From: Methylococcaceae bacterium
Lineage (GTDB): Bacteria; Pseudomonadota; Gammaproteobacteria; Methylococcales; Methylomonadaceae
Direction: 5' to 3'
Length of the DNA: 11,249 nucleotides
Assembly (NCBI GenBank): GCA_947484105.1
Contig: CANKON010000021.1
Span: 1 to 11,249 of the forward strand
Part shown: positions 7,156 through 11,249 of the stretch, piece after piece
How positions within the stretch are numbered: the first letter of the stretch is position 1
Layout: each line of letters starts with the position of its first letter
Made by a program: the position numbers and the translations under genes
Notes under the pieces: generated by a model
What the model was told of the DNA's origin: nothing
The model's input: the letters and a program-made list of their open reading frames with translations, nothing else
Database searches by the model: none

Positions 7156-9591
7156 TTAGTTTTTGTTTAAACGAAGTGAATTCACAATCACCGATACAGA
7201 ACTCAACGCCATCGCCGCTGAGGCAATCATGGGATTTAAACGCCCCGCTGCCGCAACGGGAATCGCAATCACGTTATAACCAAATGCCCAAAACAGGTTT
7301 TGTTTAATGACGGTAATCGTTTTTTTGCTGAGTTCAATGCCGTTCGTGACTTTTGAAATGTCGCCTTGAACGAGTGTCATATCTGCTGATTCAATTGCAA
7401 CGTCTGTTCCCGTACCAATTGCAAAACCCACATCTGCTGCCGCCAATGCTGGCGCGTCGTTAATCCCGTCGCCAATCATGCCGACTTTTTTACCTTGCGC
7501 TTGATAATCTCGAATGATGCTTAATTTTTGTTCAGGCGTGGTGTTCGCAATCACGGTTTCAATGCCCACTTTCGCGGCGATATACAGCGCGGTTTTTTCA
7601 GTGTCGCCTGTGACAATTAAGGTTTCAATGCCTTGATTTTTCAACCGCAAAATTGCCGCTGCGGCATCAGGTCGCGCTTTATCTGCAATTCCAAAAACAG
7701 CGGCTTCTTTACCGTTTATTGCCATAAAAACAGGTGTTTTACCTTGTGACGCAAAATCACCTGCTGCGTTTTGCAAACCCTCAATTGAAATACTGCTTTC
7801 AACTAGCCACGCTTTATTACCAAGTAGAATTTTTTTACCGTCGATTTCAGCTTCAATGCCGCGTCCTGTTTCACTTTGAAAATGTGTGCAAGATTCGAGT
7901 TCAATATTTTTTTCAGCCGCATACAGTACGATTGCTTTGCCTAAAAAATGTTCCGAATTATGTTCTGCCGAGGCGGCTAATTTGATGATGTTGGTTTCGC
8001 TCAAACGGGAAAGTTTTAATAAATCGGTGACTTTCGGTTTACCTTCGGTAATCGTCCCTGTTTTGTCGAATACGATAACGTTGAGCTTTGCCGCCATTTC
8101 TAAACTTTCACCGTTGCGAATATAAATACCTTCGCGTGCGGCTTGACCTGCACCGACCATTATTGCTGCTGGCGTTGCCAAACCTAACGCGCAAGGGCAA
8201 GCAATCAATAAAACCGTAATGGCGTTGCCAAATGCAAAACTGAATGATGCACCCGCCGCAAGCCAACCGAGTAACGTTAAAGCCGATAATGCCATGACTG
8301 ACGGAACGAAAATGGCTGAAATTCGGTCAACGTGTTTTTGAATCGGTAATTTTGTCGATTGCGCTTGGTCAACCATGTGAACAATGCCCGCTAAAACCGT
8401 ATCCATGCCTATTGCAGTCACTCTAACGCGCAACGCACCGTTTCCATTGACGCAACCGCCGATGACTTTTGAACCTTCATTTTTAACAACAGGCAAACTT
8501 TCACCTGTGACCATTGATTCATCAACCATCGAAACGCCGTGAATGACTACGCCATCCGTCGGAATTTTTTCACCAGGTCGAACTAAAATCAAATCATCAA
8601 TTTCAAGTAAATCTACGTCTACGATTTCTTCTAAATCACCTTTTAAACGGGTGGCAGTTTGCGGTTGTAAATCGACTAATTGTCGAATTGCTTCGCCTGC
8701 TTTGCCTTTTGCGCGTTCCTCTAAATAACGTCCGAGTAAAACAAAGGTAATAATTGCCGCCGCCGCTTCAAAATATAAATATCCACGACGATTGATAAAC
8801 GCAGGCAAGCTGTAACCGTAAGCCGAGCCAACGCCTAACGCGATGAGCGAGTCCATATTTGCCGCGCGTTGCCTAGCTAACCGCCATGCTTTCGCAAAAA
8901 ACGGAAAGCCTGCCCAAAACACCACGGGCGTAGTTAAAGCAAGTTGCATCCAATGTAATTTTCGTGACGTAACCATCGCCATTCCCGCGATAATCACGGG
9001 CGTACTTAAAACCGCTGCCCAAACAAAACGATTTTTAGCAACCGCCACACGATTTTGTTCTTTTTCGATTAACTTTTTACGTTGCGAAAGCGTGTCCATT
9101 GGATAAGTTTTATAGCCAATATGACTAACCAAATTGCCCACATCATCTTTGCTGAGTTGCCCTTGAACGGAAAGAGTCGAAGTACCGAAATTCACGCTCG
9201 CGGTTTTTACGCGCTCATCACGTTTTAAAACCATTTCAATCAACAACGCGCACGACGCACAACTCATGCCTTCAACCGCTAAATCAATGTCTTGTAATTT
9301 TCCGTCAAAATGTTTGTGTTCATGATGCGGCAAGGTTGGACTTTTATGCGCGATATTGCCTAAAACTGCATCAAGCAAAATCAATAAATTTTTCTTTGGT
9401 AAACCTGCAGGATCGAATTCAATCGTGACAGAACCGATTTCCCAAACGGTTTTGACGTGCTTAATTTCAGGGCGTTTTTTTAAAATAATTTCAAAAATAT
9501 AGGCACGTTCTTGGTCATTTTTAATAATCGGCGACACAATCCGAATGCGGCGATTGAGTTGGTGAACGATTTGGAAGTTTTTTGTGGTCAC
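7156..9591 (-). CDS. Cu(I)-type P1B-1 heavy-metal transporting ATPase (CopA/CtpA-like)
   Basis: Membrane ATPase of 811 residues predicted to move Cu(I) out of the cytoplasm. A first HMA-like domain (about 8-80) lacks CxxC. A His-rich linker (HHEHKH, 89-94) leads to a second HMA domain with GMSCASC (Cys111, Cys114). The actuator has TGES at 362-365; the ion site in TM6 has CPC (465-467); the phosphorylation site DKTGT has Asp509; the hinge GDGIND is at 707-712. TM7 contains Tyr772-Asn773 and TM8 Met794 with Ser798, the residues that mark the Cu(I) P1B-1 subgroup. The nucleotide-domain 'HP' element reads SEHFLGK instead of SEHPLxK. The start is GTG at 9591 with AGGTGA just upstream (9601-9596), 10 bases after the previous stop. 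Whether it serves detoxification or supply of copper to oxidases cannot be told from sequence. Confidence 0.93.
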   Translation of the reverse strand: MTTKNFQIVHQLNRRIRIVSPIIKNDQERAYIFEIILKKRPEIKHVKTVWEIGSVTIEFDPAGLPKKNLLILLDAVLGNIAHKSPTLPHHEHKHFDGKLQDIDLAVEGMSCASCALLIEMVLKRDERVKTASVNFGTSTLSVQGQLSKDDVGNLVSHIGYKTYPMDTLSQRKKLIEKEQNRVAVAKNRFVWAAVLSTPVIIAGMAMVTSRKLHWMQLALTTPVVFWAGFPFFAKAWRLARQRAANMDSLIALGVGSAYGYSLPAFINRRGYLYFEAAAAIITFVLLGRYLEERAKGKAGEAIRQLVDLQPQTATRLKGDLEEIVDVDLLEIDDLILVRPGEKIPTDGVVIHGVSMVDESMVTGESLPVVKNEGSKVIGGCVNGNGALRVRVTAIGMDTVLAGIVHMVDQAQSTKLPIQKHVDRISAIFVPSVMALSALTLLGWLAAGASFSFAFGNAITVLLIACPCALGLATPAAIMVGAGQAAREGIYIRNGESLEMAAKLNVIVFDKTGTITEGKPKVTDLLKLSRLSETNIIKLAASAEHNSEHFLGKAIVLYAAEKNIELESCTHFQSETGRGIEAEIDGKKILLGNKAWLVESSISIEGLQNAAGDFASQGKTPVFMAINGKEAAVFGIADKARPDAAAAILRLKNQGIETLIVTGDTEKTALYIAAKVGIETVIANTTPEQKLSIIRDYQAQGKKVGMIGDGINDAPALAAADVGFAIGTGTDVAIESADMTLVQGDISKVTNGIELSKKTITVIKQNLFWAFGYNVIAIPVAAAGRLNPMIASAAMALSSVSVIVNSLRLNKN

Positions 9592-9601
9592 AAAATCACC
9601 T

Positions 9602-10147
9602 TTATTTTTTGCGTGAACGAATCAGTAAGAAAAACATATAAAACGTAGCAAGCCACTCGTAGCGGTATCTAAACGGATTAAGCAACCATAATTTTGTAAT
9701 GTGATCCCAATGGAGACGAATCAAAAACAACACCAAAATATCATTCAAAAAATCAATAATCGCTTTTTCAGGATCTTTCACAAACGCATTTGGTTTTTTT
9801 ATCGCTAATTTTGTGATGATTTTCGCGGCTTTCAGTGTTTCTTTGGCTTCAATGGTTTTTGATTTTAACCAGCGCGTCGCGGCAAATTTGTCAGCTCCTT
9901 CGCTGATTTTCGCACTTAATTGACGTGCTAAACTCGGCTTTTTTTCAGTTTGAATTATCAACGCGCCCGACGTTTCCAATTCACCCAATAATTCAAATAA
10001 CTGTTTTACCAATTGTGTGAAATCACACACCGTTTCTTGAAAATAAATCGACACTTTTTGTTGGGGTGCATAAAAATTTACCCGATAAACGCCATCAATG
10101 GTTTTAATTTTGGTGGCGATATTTCCAGCAATTTCTTTGTGACACAA
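9602..10147 (-). CDS. HMA-like membrane protein, N-terminus uncertain
   Basis: Likely partner of the downstream ATPase. From the first usable start (TTG at 10147) the product has 181 residues. Residues 1-60 resemble the alpha-beta-beta-alpha part of an HMA fold without CxxC ([20 protein letters not shown]). A charged helical region (about 70-125) follows, then two hydrophobic segments (about 133-146 and 163-177) and a basic end. The fold's first beta-strand seems to be coded just upstream in the same frame (10148-10207; ...RHRADGHVRFQLP...), with no ATG, GTG or TTG, and a TAA at 10210-10208 separates it from an ATG at 10219. The TTG has no visible Shine-Dalgarno. The gene may therefore have a nonsense mutation or use an unusual start. 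It ends 10 bases before the ATPase gene and is probably co-transcribed with it. Confidence 0.65.
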   Translation of the reverse strand: MCHKEIAGNIATKIKTIDGVYRVNFYAPQQKVSIYFQETVCDFTQLVKQLFELLGELETSGALIIQTEKKPSLARQLSAKISEGADKFAATRWLKSKTIEAKETLKAAKIITKLAIKKPNAFVKDPEKAIIDFLNDILVLFLIRLHWDHITKLWLLNPFRYRYEWLATFYMFFLLIRSRKK

Positions 10148-10219
10148 TTCGGCGGGTAATTGAAAACGGACATGACCGTCGGCGCGATGGCGTAATACAC
10201 ACTGTTTTTAAATGGACAT
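10148..10219 (-). other. In-frame upstream extension of the HMA-like gene with a stop codon
   Basis: Reading leftward from ATG at 10219: Met-Ser-Ile, TAA (10210-10208), then 20 sense codons in frame with the HMA-like gene. The 20 codons spell a strand-like segment with H-x-x-x-G-x-V-R-F, matching the H-x-x-x-R-x-R-I segment at residues 10-18 of the neighbouring ATPase. This is the position of beta-1 in such domains. A GAG lies 3-4 bases before the ATG at 10219. The segment is either coding sequence cut off by a nonsense codon or a remnant. Confidence 0.5.
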
Positions 10220-10247
10220 AAGCTCAACGAAATCAGTAGAAAAACAA

Positions 10248-10284
10248 AACGGGTTTTTCTCGCTTGATGCTAGAAAAACCCGTT
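10248..10284 (-). terminator. Strong Rho-independent terminator after the 101-residue gene
   Basis: A perfect 13-base-pair inverted repeat (10272-10284 with 10248-10260) with an 11-base loop. Read leftward it is followed by TTTTGTTTTTC (10247-10237), a U-rich tract. It lies 23 bases past the stop of the 101-residue gene and about 30 bases before the ATG at 10219. It would separate the three small upstream genes from the HMA/ATPase/TauE genes unless it is leaky or regulated. On the + strand no T-run follows. Confidence 0.85.
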
Positions 10285-10306
10285 AACAATTGAACGCGAA
10301 AAAAAC

Positions 10307-10612
10307 TTAGTTTTCTTTAGTTTCAGCGACTAAATCTTCTAAATTTTCTTTTTGTTGCAAGACGAAATCTTTGCCAGCATCGACGACTTTCGTGGTGCTA
10401 GCGATAATATCTTTGCGGTATTTGTGAATTAAAAATCCACTAACTAACCCTAAGCCAAATACGACGGCTGGATGTTTGACGGCGACACTCATAACTTTAC
10501 TCCCACTATAAACAACGGCTGAGGCGACAGAGCCTTTAAAAATTTCTTTGGTCATCGAATCACCGCTTTGTTTAGCGGCATCATGTACTTGTTTGATGGA
10601 TTTGCTTCCCAT
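10307..10612 (-). CDS. Small single-span membrane protein, PacL-like layout
   Basis: Protein of 101 residues with no family that I can name with certainty. A polar, Lys-rich N-terminus (1-27) leads to a Gly/Ala/Ser/Val-rich semi-hydrophobic stretch (28-45) and then a clear membrane span (about 47-63, AVVFGLGLVSGFLI). A charged amphipathic helix follows (64-100), ending in acidic and Lys residues (LQQKENLEDLVAETKEN). A small membrane span followed by a charged helix, next to a P-type ATPase, recalls the DUF1490/PacL partners of mycobacterial metal ATPases and DUF5132-like proteins; this is an inference from layout, not homology. GAGG at 10621-10618 precedes the ATG by 5 bases, in the 12-base gap after the previous gene. 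Confidence 0.75.
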   Translation of the reverse strand: MGSKSIKQVHDAAKQSGDSMTKEIFKGSVASAVVYSGSKVMSVAVKHPAVVFGLGLVSGFLIHKYRKDIIASTTKVVDAGKDFVLQQKENLEDLVAETKEN

Positions 10613-10624
10613 AATTGCCTCGAA

Positions 10625-10783
10625 TTATTCGGCTAAAATTTGGTCTTCATTTAACATTTGATAAATGCCTTTACACCCTTCACAACAAAATTTTTTTTGT
10701 TCACCGTTTTTCAATTTCAAGGTAAAACCTGAAACTTCAACGGTCAATCCGCACAAATCGCAGGCTTCTTTTTCTTCGCTCAT
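10625..10783 (-). CDS. Stand-alone cysteine-rich metal-binding protein (P-ATPase zinc-finger type)
   Basis: Very short protein of 52 residues. Cysteines lie at 8 and 11 (CDLCGL) and at 33, 34 and 37 (FCCEGCKGIYQML). This matches the pattern of the putative metal-binding domain usually found at the N-terminus of certain cation P-ATPases and related to YHS/TRASH fingers: CxxCG, a short beta part, then FCCxGCxxVY. Here it is a separate gene next to a P-ATPase whose own N-terminus lacks it. The ATG at 10783 is preferred over a TTG at 10843 because the Cys domain begins directly after it and the extra 20 residues look non-conserved; the ribosome site is weak. A role as a metal donor or sensor for the ATPase is inferred. 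Confidence 0.75.
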   Translation of the reverse strand: MSEEKEACDLCGLTVEVSGFTLKLKNGEQKKFCCEGCKGIYQMLNEDQILAE

Positions 10784-10860
10784 TTTAAAATCCGTAAACG
10801 TTTGACTTGCTCGTATGGTAGCAAAACGAAAGGGGCGACACAACGCGCCACCATTGAATT

Positions 10861-11028
10861 TTAGGAATGAACGGCTTTGTTAGACGCTTTCATTAACGCA
10901 ATTCGCAATGCGCCCGTCAAACTCGCCCCCAAACCCATTCTCATTGCCACAGCGGGGAAAATAATCATTGAAGTTACAGCGAGACCTGCACCCAGTAATA
11001 ACGCAGTATTGTTATGTTTTGAAGCCAT
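10861..11028 (-). CDS. 55-residue hydrophobic membrane protein
   Basis: Small protein of unknown function. After a polar start (MASKHNNT) there is one membrane span (about 8-29, rich in Gly, Ala, Leu, Ile). An amphipathic or re-entrant Gly/Ala segment (31-47, MGLGASLTGALRIALMK) and a short basic end follow. The ATG at 11028 is chosen because AGAGG at 11041-11037 lies 8 bases upstream; the longer reading from 11115 would add 29 residues that do not look conserved. It is the first gene of the leftward cluster and sits 77 bases ahead of the Cys-rich gene. With the 101-residue protein it may form small membrane partners of the ATPase, which is inference from position. Confidence 0.7.
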   Translation of the reverse strand: MASKHNNTALLLGAGLAVTSMIIFPAVAMRMGLGASLTGALRIALMKASNKAVHS

Positions 11029-11063
11029 GATTAAAACCTCTAACGAAATGGAAAATAACAGAA

Positions 11064-11093
11064 TATCTATCTTTACAGCACGCCGTATGCCAA
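11064..11093 (-). promoter_or_regulatory. Candidate promoter of the small-gene part of the metal cluster
   Basis: Read leftward, TTGGCA (11093-11088, 5 of 6 to the -35 consensus), an 18-base spacer and TAGATA (11069-11064, 4 of 6 to the -10). The distance to the 55-residue gene's ATG at 11028 is 35 bases, leaving room for its Shine-Dalgarno. The match is by eye and modest. Confidence 0.35.
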
Positions 11094-11153
11094 AAAATAA
11101 CTTATTAAATTTCAATTGACTACGATAGAAATTGTTTGAATACGGCTTTAAAG

Positions 11154-11181
11154 TGTGTGATATGACACAATTTAAATGTGT
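11154..11181. repeat. Alternating TGTGT/ACACA dyads upstream of the metal cluster
   Basis: TGTGT (11154-11158), 6 bases, ACACA (11165-11169), 7 bases (AT only), TGTGT (11177-11181). The first pair extends to a 16-base near-palindrome with 14 symmetric positions. This could be two overlapping operator sites for a dimeric regulator of the leftward genes, or it may serve a gene beyond the right edge. The rest of 11094-11249 holds no gene that I can support. Confidence 0.35.
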
Positions 11182-11249
11182 TATTTGCCATTATTACCAA
11201 TTTTGACAAGGCAAATTTTAAGTCGCAAAAACGGCACGTTCTCGAATAT

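Noticed and set aside
10166..10179. Near-palindrome ACGGACATGACCGT as an operator for the ATPase genes
   Set aside because: It falls inside the conserved in-frame HMA extension (Gly-His-Val-Arg), so coding explains it; the arms are only 4-6 bases.
11162..11206. Short + strand frame starting MTQFKCVICH, like the start of a rubredoxin or zinc ribbon
   Set aside because: It meets TGA after 14 codons and another stop soon after; only one CxxC is present, so no domain can be supported.

Overview
The window looks like the chromosome of an AT-rich gammaproteobacterium. Two things point there: a type II secretion (T2SS) gene order L-M-(C/N)-D like the end of the Xanthomonas xps operon, and a Cu(I)-type P1B ATPase cluster with small accessory membrane proteins. 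A methanotroph- or sulfur-oxidiser-like lineage is possible, but that is a guess from general gene content. No marker in the window fixes the genus.

Left edge (1-1316): a tyrosine recombinase gene runs rightward and ends 6 bases from the encoded CCA end of a leftward tRNA-Pro(GGG). This is the usual geometry of an integrative element inserted at a tRNA 3' end, so the element should continue to the left, outside the window. A Rho-independent terminator that serves the tRNA lies inside the last codons of the integrase, on the opposite strand.

Middle (1360-6292, + strand): a five-gene operon encodes T2SS parts: a GspL-like inner-membrane protein (PilM-like plus PilN-like), a GspM/PilO-like protein, a GspC/XpsN-like clamp protein without a PDZ domain, the GspD secretin lipoprotein, and a 77-residue protein anchored by its C-terminus. 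Genes are tightly packed or overlapping. The ATPase (GspE), platform (GspF) and pseudopilins are not in the window.

Right (6310-11028, - strand): a metal-handling cluster. In transcription order it holds a 55-residue membrane protein, a 52-residue cysteine-rich putative metal-binding protein, a 101-residue glycine-rich single-span membrane protein, a strong terminator, an HMA-like membrane protein, a Cu(I) P1B-1 ATPase with two N-terminal HMA-like domains, and a TauE/SafE (DsbD_2-like) membrane protein with a Met/His-rich N-terminus. I infer a copper export or copper delivery module. The small membrane proteins recall the PacL-type partners of P-ATPases in mycobacteria.

Main oddities: the HMA-like gene has a conserved first beta-strand coded upstream of any usable start and cut from the nearest ATG by one TAA codon; the P-ATPase has SEHF where its family has SEHP; and the integrase 3' end doubles as the tRNA terminator.
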